The position numbers and the translations under genes are program-made. A stretch of 64,000 nucleotides of DNA from Pseudomonas sp. LD120 (GTDB lineage: Bacteria > Pseudomonadota > Gammaproteobacteria > Pseudomonadales > Pseudomonadaceae): positions 2,914,001 to 2,978,000 of the forward strand of contig NZ_WVHL01000005.1 in the NCBI RefSeq assembly GCF_009861525.1, in the 5' to 3' direction. Positions 26,497 to 34,962 of this stretch are shown one piece after another (the stretch's first letter is position 1; each line of letters opens with the position of its first letter). Under the pieces are notes generated by a model. The model had not been told where the DNA came from. It did no database searches and saw only the letters and a program-made list of their open reading frames with translations.

Positions 26497-28077
26497 TCAA
26501 TCCGCCGAGTCCTTTCTATCGCTCTTTAGGCGATGTTCGAACGTCTTGCGTGGTATGCCTAGCAAGCGCGCGGCTTCGGCTTTGTTTCCATCACTCCTGT
26601 TCAGTGCCGCTGAAAACCAGGCTTTTTCGTAATCGCCAATTTTGCTCCGTATATCGTCTATAGGCAGTTGTGGGATCAGTTCTGCGACGCAGGGCAGGGC
26701 CGCAGGCGCCGTGTCCTCAGCAGGTAGTGCAGACAAGGCCTCTCGCAGGATCTCTGCATCAGAGCGTCCAGCCATCAGAGCGGCCAGCAAATGGTAGGCA
26801 ACTCGCTGCAGGTCGCGGAAATTGCCAGGTAGAGGGTGATGCGTAAGCTGCAGCAGCAGTTGTTCGTGGTCGGTGAATCGCTGCCAGCCTGGAATGTCTG
26901 TACCGCTTACCCTCAGGGCTGAGGCGAGCACTTTCTCCCAGGCCTGGGGAATATCTTCGACACAGTCGCGTAGCGCTGGGACGGTGAGTACGAAGATGCC
27001 GATCCGGTCGAAGAAATCCGGATCTAGCAGCTCGCTCTGCAGTTGTCGTACGGGACGGTTTGTTGCGCAGATCAATCTGAAGGTCGAGTAGCGCATCTTG
27101 GGCTCGCCGATGCGCTGGAAGCCGCGTCCCTCAAGAGCGGCCATCAGCAAGCGTTGGGTATCACGATCGATATCGGCAATTTCATCGAGGAACAGCGAGT
27201 CTCCGTCGGCTTGCTCAAGCAGCCCGACACGATCCTGACTCGCGCCAGTAAAGGCGCCTTTGGTATGGCCGAACAATTCCGAGCGGGCCAGTTGCGGGTT
27301 GACCCGGAATTGCCCACAGACAACGGATGGCCAGGTTTTTTGTCCTTTTTTCTGAAACGGGCTGTTGGATCTGAGGAGGTTGGCCAGGGTGGTCTTGCCG
27401 GTACCACGCTCGCCCACCAGCAGTACCGGAATACGTAGGGGGGCCCACATTTCCAGTTTGGAGAGCGCTTCACGCATGGCCGGACTCTTGACCCTGGATG
27501 GGTCAAGGTTATGGCCGGTGTCGTCGCTACCAGTGTTTCCCGGGCGTGAACCGCGGTAACGCTGCAGCCAGGTATCCAGTTCAAATTCGATGGCCTGGAC
27601 CGCGGCAGCGCCCGCGGCGACAGCTTTGGCATCGTTGGTCTGGACCAGTTCCAGGGGCCCTTCGATCAGGCCTGTGGAGCACAATGCCAGCCAGACTGCG
27701 TGCATGGCTGGGGTACCTGGTGAAAGGTTGATGCGAATCAGGGCGTCCGGGTACTGCTTGCGGATTCGTTTCAAGGTTGCCTCGGCAAAAAGGCGAATGG
27801 CGCCGTGTTCTGTTGGTGATGAGCGAGTGCGCCAGGGCTCTATAGTGATTTTTGGACAGTCGTCACCCAGCTTCTGCAGTTGGCCGAGGGTAGTCTCCAG
27901 GGCCTGCTTCTCCCGTTGACCATCGGGGGCATCACGCCAGCACAGGTGCAGATGTCCAAAGGTGCAAGGGCTGGAAGGCGTGGTGCTACTCAGGGCAGCA
28001 ATGATCGGTGCGGCGCAATGATTCACGCTGAGCCAGCAGACAAGCACGGACTGGTTCATGGCAGGGCTCCTGTTCAT
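26497..28077 (-). CDS. RtcR-like sigma-54 activator with CARF-type sensor domain
   Basis: A 526-aa bacterial enhancer-binding protein. Residues 1-160 form an RtcR/CARF-like domain with the motif INLSPGTPAMHAVW (SPGTP at 119-123), where CARF proteins bind nucleotide or cyclic-phosphate ligands. The AAA+ domain has Walker A GERGTGKT (222-229), the GAFTGA loop (274-279) that contacts sigma-54, and Walker B LFLDEI (295-300). A Fis-type helix-turn-helix ends the protein (NKAEAARLLGIPRKTFEHRL). Unlike classical RtcR no rtcBA lies nearby. It overlaps the PLD gene by 4 bp at the end of the operon whose upstream promoter it probably controls. Confidence 0.88.
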   Translation of the reverse strand: MNRSPAMNQSVLVCWLSVNHCAAPIIAALSSTTPSSPCTFGHLHLCWRDAPDGQREKQALETTLGQLQKLGDDCPKITIEPWRTRSSPTEHGAIRLFAEATLKRIRKQYPDALIRINLSPGTPAMHAVWLALCSTGLIEGPLELVQTNDAKAVAAGAAAVQAIEFELDTWLQRYRGSRPGNTGSDDTGHNLDPSRVKSPAMREALSKLEMWAPLRIPVLLVGERGTGKTTLANLLRSNSPFQKKGQKTWPSVVCGQFRVNPQLARSELFGHTKGAFTGASQDRVGLLEQADGDSLFLDEIADIDRDTQRLLMAALEGRGFQRIGEPKMRYSTFRLICATNRPVRQLQSELLDPDFFDRIGIFVLTVPALRDCVEDIPQAWEKVLASALRVSGTDIPGWQRFTDHEQLLLQLTHHPLPGNFRDLQRVAYHLLAALMAGRSDAEILREALSALPAEDTAPAALPCVAELIPQLPIDDIRSKIGDYEKAWFSAALNRSDGNKAEAARLLGIPRKTFEHRLKSDRKDSAD

Positions 28078-29603
28078 GCGGGTTTCAATACCAGTCTGGC
28101 CCCGAGCTGCTCGGCCAGTAGGATTGCCCGATCGGCTTGCGCAAGGGTACGCAGCACGACGTATTTGAGTTTCTTATGCTGATAGACCGGTGGGTCGAAA
28201 GGTACCTTCGGCCGAGGCCTGCCCGTGCTCGACTGTGGCTCGCTTGCGCTTTCCTGAAACAGCTCCGTTGCACCATCGGGCAACCGTGGGGCCTGAACCT
28301 GCCAGTTGAATTGGACTTGCTGTGGCAGTTCCTGCGGTACCGGTATCGGTGACAGCCTGGGGACCGGTGCACCTTCAAGGTCCAGTGCATTCGGCGCCTC
28401 TATATTCGCAGCCTGTTGCCGATGATTTGCGACGATTCGGATGACACCGTCTCTGAGTCCCTTGTCGACCGGGCAGAAGTCTCCCAGATGGTCGCCACGT
28501 GCAGCGTCGGCCCGATACTCCCAGGGAAAGTTGTCAATCCACTCGCGAAGGGTATGTTGGACATCCTGCGCAGCCTTTCGCTCAAGTATCGCGCCTACTT
28601 CAAAGCCGGTGTCGAGGCCAAAGGCGTCGAAGTTGGCAGTCATGACCAGGGCGTCGCCATCTACCACCAGGGCCTTGGCGTGCAGTTTGTCATGGGCCAG
28701 TATGCGTACTCCGGCTGCGGCCAAGGCGGCGGCGCCTTGGGCTACAGCAGGTCGTGGACGGGTCAGCAGGGTGACTTGTACACCACGCCGGGCAGCTAGA
28801 GTCAACTCATGCAGCACGACATGCTCAGGATCGAGGCCATAGCTGGCGGCGAGGATTTCCCTGTTGGCGCTGCGAATCATTTTGAGCACTTGATCCCGTA
28901 GGTCGGTGCTGTCATTGAGCGTTGCGAATATCTGGGGGGCCGAGGGGCGCTTGGGGGCAAGGCTCGGCCTGGACTGGATCTCCACCAGGCGCTTGGGACC
29001 TCGTAGCTCACGCTGTGCTTCGCACCAGAAGGCCCAGTTGAAGCACTCGGCCAGTGCTTGTGCGCTGAAGGGGGAGAGGCGTATCCCCAGTTCGATGCTG
29101 TTTTCCAGGGCTTTGTTGAAATTGGCGGTAGACAACCAGCCCTGTGCCTCATGGCCCAACTGCGGATCCACTACCAGGAACTTGGCATGGATGTGTTCGC
29201 CCGAGCGTAGCAGCACTTTGCCTGCCAGCTTGGCGAGGAGGGTCTTGTGTTGTTCGACCATCTTGTGTTCAAAGCTCTCGTCCTCCTCTAGGAACTTGTC
29301 GAGGCGCTGCTCGGAGGCAGTAATCACGTAGGTGCGTACACCTCGTTCGGCAGCCTGGATCAGACCGTTGGCGATGGCATCGTCGGCCAGTAGAAAGGAT
29401 GAAAGCAGGAGCACTTCCTGAGCGTTGTTCATGGCAGCCACCAAGGCGTCGCGAAAGTGCAACTGCGGGCCGGTACGCCAGACTTCCGCGGAGAGGCGTT
29501 CATGGTGTTGCGGGCGTGTCTCATTCCTGCGTAGCCAGCCAGCCCCCAGTGTCTCCTGGGTCAGGTCAATGATGGCTTCGCGGTCAAGGGTGTTGGCGAT
29601 CAT
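28074..29603 (-). CDS. phospholipase-D-fold protein with two HKD motifs
   Basis: A 509-aa PLD-superfamily protein. The first HKD motif is H139-A-K141-F-L-V-V-D146 and the second H308-A-K310-A-L-V-V-D315, each followed by the conserved STANFN/MTANFD. Both active-site halves are intact, so it should fold as one catalytic pair and cleave a phosphodiester, such as nucleic acid or lipid. The C-terminal third (after about 400) is proline-rich and basic. It lies 3 bp after the winged-helix-like gene and overlaps the regulator gene by 4 bp. A PLD beside an SF1 helicase points to a nuclease role. Confidence 0.87.
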   Translation of the reverse strand: MIANTLDREAIIDLTQETLGAGWLRRNETRPQHHERLSAEVWRTGPQLHFRDALVAAMNNAQEVLLLSSFLLADDAIANGLIQAAERGVRTYVITASEQRLDKFLEEDESFEHKMVEQHKTLLAKLAGKVLLRSGEHIHAKFLVVDPQLGHEAQGWLSTANFNKALENSIELGIRLSPFSAQALAECFNWAFWCEAQRELRGPKRLVEIQSRPSLAPKRPSAPQIFATLNDSTDLRDQVLKMIRSANREILAASYGLDPEHVVLHELTLAARRGVQVTLLTRPRPAVAQGAAALAAAGVRILAHDKLHAKALVVDGDALVMTANFDAFGLDTGFEVGAILERKAAQDVQHTLREWIDNFPWEYRADAARGDHLGDFCPVDKGLRDGVIRIVANHRQQAANIEAPNALDLEGAPVPRLSPIPVPQELPQQVQFNWQVQAPRLPDGATELFQESASEPQSSTGRPRPKVPFDPPVYQHKKLKYVVLRTLAQADRAILLAEQLGARLVLKPA

Positions 29604-29606
29604 TGT

Positions 29607-30782
29607 TCAGCTCCAGAGTCCGAGGTCGAAAGGCGCCAGCAGAAAGTTCCGGCGACTGTCAGGGGGTAAATCGCGGGCATACGCAATCAACTCTTGCGGG
29701 CTCGGCAGGCGCGGCTGGTGATAGGGGAAACGAGTCAGTTGTGCTTGTGTGACCTGGATAAGCTGCTCCGCCGTGACGTAGTCTTGTATGGATTCCCATT
29801 GCAGCCACTGCGCCCATTGTTGGGCATCCGCGGCGGAGGCTGGAAGGATCGGGGCGTCTTTCAGGGTTGTTGGCTCGAATTCGCCAAACTCTCCCCAATC
29901 GGAATCCGGCACGGGTATGTTGCGTTTGAATACTTTGCGTTCGAGCTCTGTGGTTGAGCTGAAGGACACCGGTACACTCAATTGCTCCGTGCGCTGGTGC
30001 CAGTGGTCTAGGGTTTCGTGGCTGATGTCCATTGCCATTGCGGCAATCGCCTTCCACATGCCCTCATAGGTGCTGAAAAATCGCCTATCAGGCACCAAGG
30101 CGCTATCGATCAGGGTGCTCTCCAGCATCGGGTCAATTCTTGCCAGGTCCCCCGTCAGGGTCAGCAGCGGAGAACTCGTTGGCTCCCACAGAAATGACAG
30201 GTTCAGCGTGCCTGAAGGGCCCTCGGTGCCCCTTTCGGACAGTTCCCTGAGGTGTAGCAGTTGCCCGTCAGCAATAGAGGCCGAGGGCGTCGCCGCGAGA
30301 CATTGTCGAAGGAACTCTGGGCCGCGGATGTTCTGCGGCTGCGAATTCTGGTTCGATGATTTTTTACCTTTGTTCCGCTCCTGGTGGGCACTGCCAGTCT
30401 CCAGGCGTCGAGCATGGAGCAGGGTGTTTGGCAGCAGTGGATCGCTCTGCAGGTAAAAGCGCCAGATGCCTTCTTCCGGAACCAAGACTTCTCCCGCTTC
30501 CAATGCCTGCAAGCCTGCCGTGGAAAGCTCGGCGCTGCCGTGGCGGTCGCTGTCTACAAGCAGGCCGAGGCTGATGCAGCGAGCGATGACTCTTCGGCCC
30601 AGGACCTCGGGCCTATTGCCTAGCAACTCGCGCATGATGTCGCGGGGGGTGATCGGGCGTGCCAGATCGGCCGCCAATTGAGCTACGGCGAGGAACTCGG
30701 GGCGTTTGCGGCCGATGGCGACAGTGGCTTGTGCATCGAAGGAACTGACAGCTACGTGGCGATGAAGATGGATCATGTTCAT
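29607..30782 (-). CDS. unknown protein, possible winged-helix N-terminus
   Basis: A protein of about 391 aa with no family I can name. Residues about 30-110 (LAADLARPITPRDIMRELLGNRPEVLGRRVIARCISLGLL...STAGLQALEAGEV) look like a winged helix. The central and C-terminal parts are soluble and rich in Trp, Leu and Pro, ending LLAPFDLGLWS. The ATG at 30782 overlaps the helicase stop as ATGA; starts at 30788 or 30776 are also possible. Its tight position between helicase and PLD genes implies an adaptor or DNA/RNA-recognition subunit of the same system. Confidence 0.75.
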   Translation of the reverse strand: MNMIHLHRHVAVSSFDAQATVAIGRKRPEFLAVAQLAADLARPITPRDIMRELLGNRPEVLGRRVIARCISLGLLVDSDRHGSAELSTAGLQALEAGEVLVPEEGIWRFYLQSDPLLPNTLLHARRLETGSAHQERNKGKKSSNQNSQPQNIRGPEFLRQCLAATPSASIADGQLLHLRELSERGTEGPSGTLNLSFLWEPTSSPLLTLTGDLARIDPMLESTLIDSALVPDRRFFSTYEGMWKAIAAMAMDISHETLDHWHQRTEQLSVPVSFSSTTELERKVFKRNIPVPDSDWGEFGEFEPTTLKDAPILPASAADAQQWAQWLQWESIQDYVTAEQLIQVTQAQLTRFPYHQPRLPSPQELIAYARDLPPDSRRNFLLAPFDLGLWS

Positions 30783-33583
30783 TCCCATCCAAGGTCATTG
30801 GCGTAAAGGGGTGAAGTCGCTAGCTGCTTGAGTTGTTCTGATTTGCAGTGTCTGGAAGCCATCCAGGCACGGTGGCCGATCAGTACCAGTTGGTAGCGGG
30901 CGCGAGTCAGGGCGACATTGAGACGGTTGGGGCTATTGAGGAAACCGACGGTTCCGGACTTGACGAAGGACAGCAGTACCAGGTCTGCCTCGTGTCCCTG
31001 GAAGCGGTCCGAGGTACACAGCGTGATCTTTACGCGGTCCCGGCCAAGGCTGAAGTTGCGAGTATTGCCACGTTGCCCACTGGCCTTTTGCAGGCGAGCG
31101 CGCAGTTCCTTTTCCTGGGCTTTGTAAAAGCTCAATACAGCGACTTCCCAGGGGGCTTCCGGGTTTTTGCCTGGGCGGGGATTGTGTTGTGCCCAGGCGA
31201 CGAATTCACCCAGTTCGGTCATCAGGACATTGACCTCGGCGAGGTTGCGATTGCCTGAAAGGCGGGTTCTGGTCTTTTTGCCGCCAGGTGCAATGTCGAA
31301 CCAAACGGCACGCCGGGCGTAGCGCGGGTATTGCCATTGGCGGGCGGCGTGAAGGCCGCTGGCATCGTTGAGAAGCTCTGCTTGCGAGTAGAAGGCCTGC
31401 CGGGGAAACGCAGAAATGTCCGGGTGCATGCGGTGCTGGAATGACAGTGAAACTAAGCGTTGTCGCAACACTGGAGCAGGTAGGCCTCCGGTCAAGGCTG
31501 TCTCGTCGCGCCAGCCCATTGAGCCGGCGCCGTTCTGCAGTATTTCCAGAATCGAAATCATGGCGACACGGCGCATCTGTTCCAGGTCTTCTTCCAGCAC
31601 TGCGGCTAGAGTTTGCTTGGTTCCGTCATTTAGATCTCTTGGCCGACGAGCACCAGGGCGCTCATGGCTCTGCAGGGTCCGGGGGATCAGCTCTTGCAGT
31701 TCCTGCACATAACGTCGTTGTTCGCTGGGGTTGCTGCGCAGTTCATGAGCGCGGACCTGACGCCAGGCGACTTCTTCGGCCCAGCTTGTTGGCTCCGGGG
31801 GGGAGGGCTCGGCTCGGGCTCGACGATGGGCCTGCCAGTCCGGCAGGTGCGTAACCGGGCCGTTGCCGAGGCACAGGTCGTCCGGTAATCGGTGTTCCCA
31901 GAGCGCCAGCGTCTGCGACTTTGCACAGACAATCTGGGCGCACAGTATTTCCAGGCAGGGCTGTTTCGGATCCAGATCGTCGAGATTGACGATCGCCACT
32001 TGGCGCGCCTCGGCTTCTTCCATCAGGCGTCTGGCTTGCTCGTCTGACTCGATCACCAGCAGGCTGTTACGGCGCATGCGCACCGGCAGTGCGTCTGACG
32101 CCAGAAAGGTCGACAACGCAGCGTCGGCGGCGGCTGGCGTCAGCAGTCCTTGTACGTTTTCGGCCAGATCCTGTTCGTCGACATAGGGCGAGAGTTGGCG
32201 CTTGTCGCCAACGATGATCCAGCGCTTGGCAAATAGGGCTGGTACTAGGAATTCGCTGAAGGTGGTTTTGGAGGCCTCATCGATGATCAGGAAGTCGAAC
32301 GGTTCGATGCTGGCGGCATTCTGTTCGCCTTTGCGCCCCGAGCCAGCCACCTTGATTGCCGGGTGTTGCAGGATGCCAATAGTGGTTCCACACACCAGAT
32401 TGGATGTCTCAAGAATCATGTTGGTCAGCGATTCATTGTGGCTTTTGCTGCCGAGCGCGCTTTGGAGTACCACTCGCGCCGCATTGCCCTCGGCGCTGGC
32501 GTCCTTGGGGTGGTCGAGGTAGTCAAGGATCTCGGCATTCCAGGTACGGGTCAGATTGCCGAGAACCCAGGGTTTGATTGCTGGGGAGGCGACATTGCTT
32601 TCGTCACCGATGCGAATCGGCATGACCAGTTTTTCATCCGAGTGGTCTTGCCAATCCATTAAGCGCTCCAGCACGTTGTCCACCGCAACATGGGTAGACG
32701 CGACCAGAAGTACGCGTTTTCCATCCCGGGCAATCTGGCTGATGAGTTCACAGATGGCGGTGGTCTTGCCTGACCCAGGCGGGCCTTCTAGCATCGCGAA
32801 GTCGGGTGTTTGCAGCGCGCATTGAACGAACTGGCGTTGTTCGTGGGTGCCGTCGCGAAAGCTGCCGTCGTTGTCCTGGCGCAGGAACACCCAGTCGTCT
32901 TCATCCATGTGCCTGGGTTGTAGCGGATCCCAAGTGGGTTGGATTGAGGTCAAGCGGAGCAGTGGTGCCAGTCGAGGAAACGGTCGGTTCTCCAAGGACT
33001 CCAAAGCTCTGCGCTGGCACTCCAGAGGCCAGGTGTTGGGTTTTAGAAAGATCAACGGCTCGGCTTCGACGACCTGATGTTCAGGGGGAGGATGCTTGTC
33101 GATGAATGTGGGCAGTTGCGCCAGCTTGATGGCCAGCCTTTCGTGGTCCCGATCCACTATCGCGATTTTCGAGCGTAAGTCCCAGGTTACGGCGCCTCGG
33201 TTCTTGTAAGGGGGGCGCTGGTAGATTTCCTTTGCGTCGAGAAAGGCTTCAAACGTCGCGTCCGGCTCTTCGGCGAATCCCTGGCGTGGTTCAAGGATGA
33301 TCCATTCGCCGCTTTGTGCCGATTGGTTCCGAGCTCGCTCGCGTCGCCGAGGAAGCTTGCCAGCATGTTTTTCCCTGCTGGGTGAGGCCTTCCTGATACG
33401 TTCAAGCTCTTGTTGTTCGTCCAGGTTTGGCAGGCGCCAAGACAGAATCGGCGAGCGCTGCTCGGCGGCGTTCTTGGCAGTCGTCAGGTAGTGACGATAA
33501 GGGGCGAGCTGGGCGCCGGAATCGCGCAGCGCACGTTTCCATTGTCCGACACCACTCAGGGACATATAAAAATGACTGGCCAT
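30779..33583 (-). CDS. UPF1-like SF1 helicase
   Basis: A 934-aa superfamily-1 helicase of the DNA2/UPF1 (COG1112) type. Motif I is GPPGSGKTT (267-275), motif II DEAS (435-438), motif III VGDKRQLSP (458-466), then SFQHRMHPDIS (motif IV), DRFQGHEADLVLLS (motif V) and LNVALTRARYQLVLIG (motif VI), so it should be an active translocase. The first 230 residues are not recognised and may bind substrate. It is the first gene of the operon, directly downstream of the sigma-54 promoter, with AAAGGA before the ATG. Confidence 0.9.
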   Translation of the reverse strand: MASHFYMSLSGVGQWKRALRDSGAQLAPYRHYLTTAKNAAEQRSPILSWRLPNLDEQQELERIRKASPSREKHAGKLPRRRERARNQSAQSGEWIILEPRQGFAEEPDATFEAFLDAKEIYQRPPYKNRGAVTWDLRSKIAIVDRDHERLAIKLAQLPTFIDKHPPPEHQVVEAEPLIFLKPNTWPLECQRRALESLENRPFPRLAPLLRLTSIQPTWDPLQPRHMDEDDWVFLRQDNDGSFRDGTHEQRQFVQCALQTPDFAMLEGPPGSGKTTAICELISQIARDGKRVLLVASTHVAVDNVLERLMDWQDHSDEKLVMPIRIGDESNVASPAIKPWVLGNLTRTWNAEILDYLDHPKDASAEGNAARVVLQSALGSKSHNESLTNMILETSNLVCGTTIGILQHPAIKVAGSGRKGEQNAASIEPFDFLIIDEASKTTFSEFLVPALFAKRWIIVGDKRQLSPYVDEQDLAENVQGLLTPAAADAALSTFLASDALPVRMRRNSLLVIESDEQARRLMEEAEARQVAIVNLDDLDPKQPCLEILCAQIVCAKSQTLALWEHRLPDDLCLGNGPVTHLPDWQAHRRARAEPSPPEPTSWAEEVAWRQVRAHELRSNPSEQRRYVQELQELIPRTLQSHERPGARRPRDLNDGTKQTLAAVLEEDLEQMRRVAMISILEILQNGAGSMGWRDETALTGGLPAPVLRQRLVSLSFQHRMHPDISAFPRQAFYSQAELLNDASGLHAARQWQYPRYARRAVWFDIAPGGKKTRTRLSGNRNLAEVNVLMTELGEFVAWAQHNPRPGKNPEAPWEVAVLSFYKAQEKELRARLQKASGQRGNTRNFSLGRDRVKITLCTSDRFQGHEADLVLLSFVKSGTVGFLNSPNRLNVALTRARYQLVLIGHRAWMASRHCKSEQLKQLATSPLYANDLGWE

Positions 33584-33617
33584 GAAAATTTCCTTTAGAT
33601 CTGCGTGTTCTTCCTAG

Positions 33618-33633
33618 AGCATGTCCCGTGCCA
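33618..33633 (-). promoter_or_regulatory. sigma-54 (-24/-12) promoter
   Basis: On the minus strand the sequence reads TGGCACGGGACATGCT. Compared with TGGCACG-N4-TTGCW it differs at one base only, and the invariant GG (33632-33631) and GC (33620-33619) are exactly ten bases apart. The expected transcript starts near 33607, about 24 bp before the helicase ATG. The operon itself encodes a GAFTGA-type activator. Confidence 0.85.
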
Positions 33634-33648
33634 GATTTCATTTTTATA

Positions 33649-33661
33649 TAAGTTATTGTTT
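33649..33661 (-). promoter_or_regulatory. IHF-like site
   Basis: AAACAATAACTTA on the minus strand matches the IHF consensus WATCAANNNNTTR with a single mismatch, within an AT-rich stretch. It lies between the palindrome and the -24 element, where IHF bends DNA in many sigma-54 systems. Confidence 0.45.
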
Positions 33662-33697
33662 TTATTGGAAAAAATATTATCTCCCAATCATGATTAT

Positions 33698-33732
33698 GGC
33701 TGTATTTGGCCATGGTATGGCGAAATATGGCC
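33698..33732. promoter_or_regulatory. probable upstream activator site (16-3-16 palindrome)
   Basis: The arms are GGCTGTATTTGGCCAT (33698-33713) and ATGGCGAAATATGGCC (33717-33732), separated by GGT. When one arm is reverse-complemented 13 of 16 positions match. The centre is about 108 bp upstream of the predicted transcription start, the normal distance for an enhancer-binding protein dimer. Likely bound by the RtcR-like protein. I see no further element between here and the divergent gene at 33933. Confidence 0.6.
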
Positions 33733-33932
33733 TTGCGTCCAAAGATGTTGAAGCCAGGCCCAGGGAATGTTTTATCGGCCAGATGGTCGACTCAACAAAA
33801 TCTCTGGTGAAGCGTTGGCTTGCGTTTGACTGCAGCACAGGGGCTTGGTCAGCTTTGACAGGCGTTGCTGCAACCTTTCTATCAAGCACGGCGTGGATAT
33901 GGGACCTGAGGGTTTGTCTGGAGGGATCAATC

Positions 33933-34556
33933 ATGCGCTCGATGGTCAGAGTCATGTGTTTTGCCTGGTTGTTGCCTGCTGCCCAGCTCCTGGCCGCCGA
34001 GCCGCAATCGGTGGTCCAGGAAGTGGCCAAGGACAAGGCTCAGGTCCTGGAGCAGAAAGTCGCGGACAAAGAGAGCCCCAAGGCCGAGCCACAGGCGGCA
34101 GCCATCACCAAGCCTGAAGTCCAGGCCGTTGACCCCGCCGGACAGGCACCGGTGGACGATGCCATCACCTGTCTGTCGCGAACTCTGTATTGGGAAGCCA
34201 AAGGAGGGGAGTCTGCCGATATGGAAGCGGTGGCCGATGTGGTCATGAACCGCCTGGGCCATGAGGGGTTTCCCGCAACGGTGTGCGAAGTGGTCAAGCA
34301 GGGCTCGGAAAAAAGTCCGTGCCAGTTCTCCTGGTGGTGCGACGGTCGCCCGGATCAGGTGCAAGAGGAGGGGCGCTATAGCCTGGCCAAGGAGATTGCG
34401 CGCAAGGTGCTGAATCAGCAGCTCCAGGACCGCACCGGCGGCGCCCTGTACTTTCACGACCGCAGCGTTTCACCGCAGTGGGCCAAGAGCTATATCAAGA
34501 CCACCGAAATCGGCCATTTCCTGTTCTACAAACCCAAGGATCTGGCGGCGCGCTAG
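33933..34556 (+). CDS. SleB/CwlJ-type cell-wall hydrolase
   Basis: A 207-aa exported protein. The signal peptide runs through LLPAAQLLA-A, followed by an Ala/Lys/Glu-rich linker and a hydrolase_2 domain from about 75 (CLSRTLYWEAKGGESADMEAVADVVMNRLGHEGFPATVCEVVKQ), which contains the YWEA(K) catalytic glutamate motif and CQFSWWCDG. It hydrolyses peptidoglycan in the periplasm. The start at 33933 follows GGAGGGA; more than 100 codons of open frame upstream are not protein-like and run over the neighbouring promoter. Confidence 0.88.
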   Translation: MRSMVRVMCFAWLLPAAQLLAAEPQSVVQEVAKDKAQVLEQKVADKESPKAEPQAAAITKPEVQAVDPAGQAPVDDAITCLSRTLYWEAKGGESADMEAVADVVMNRLGHEGFPATVCEVVKQGSEKSPCQFSWWCDGRPDQVQEEGRYSLAKEIARKVLNQQLQDRTGGALYFHDRSVSPQWAKSYIKTTEIGHFLFYKPKDLAAR

Positions 34557-34577
34557 CGGCGCCGGGGCCGGTGGTGT

Positions 34578-34919
34578 TCAGGTCGTCGGGCGGTGCTGAC
34601 GCAGCCAGCGCTTGCCCAGGGGCGTCAGCCTGTGTCGGATGGATTGGCTGAAGCGTTTGCGAGACACCTGATGCAGCAGGGTTTCGCATAGCTCGCGATC
34701 CAGTGGAAAGCCTGTTTCCAGCCATATCACGGCACGTTGCGCCCAGTATTCGGAGTCGGACTCCAGGGCGGTCAGCAGCAACTGGCGCAGGTCGACCGCC
34801 TGGGGCAGCGGGTGCTTGATGTCCAGCTCGGCCAGGGCATTGGGCAGGTTGGCCGCTACCGACTCATAAGGGCTTTCCAGCAGCGGCAGTAGCCATACGT
34901 AGCACAAGTGCTGGCTCAT
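34578..34919 (-). CDS. hypothetical protein
   Basis: A 113-aa soluble, mostly helical protein (MSQHLCYVWLLPLLESPYESVAANLPNALAEL at the start, SQSIRHRLTPLGKRWLRQHR at the end). It has a basic C-terminus. I do not recognise the family. It is convergent with the SleB-like gene (22 bp apart) and lies 44 bp after the GFA gene on the same strand. Confidence 0.65.
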   Translation of the reverse strand: MSQHLCYVWLLPLLESPYESVAANLPNALAELDIKHPLPQAVDLRQLLLTALESDSEYWAQRAVIWLETGFPLDRELCETLLHQVSRKRFSQSIRHRLTPLGKRWLRQHRPTT

Positions 34920-34962
34920 CTATTGGCCTATCCTTCAGGTAGGGGCACGGCTGCGCCCGGGG

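Noticed and set aside
26497..28077. Classical RtcR of an rtcBA RNA-repair operon
   Set aside because: No RtcA cyclase or RtcB ligase is encoded nearby; the linked genes are a helicase, PLD protein and an unknown protein.
33621..33932. N-terminal extension of the SleB-like gene
   Set aside because: The extension crosses the sigma-54 promoter and palindrome of the divergent operon, lacks protein-like features, and the signal peptide with GGAGGGA lies at 33933.
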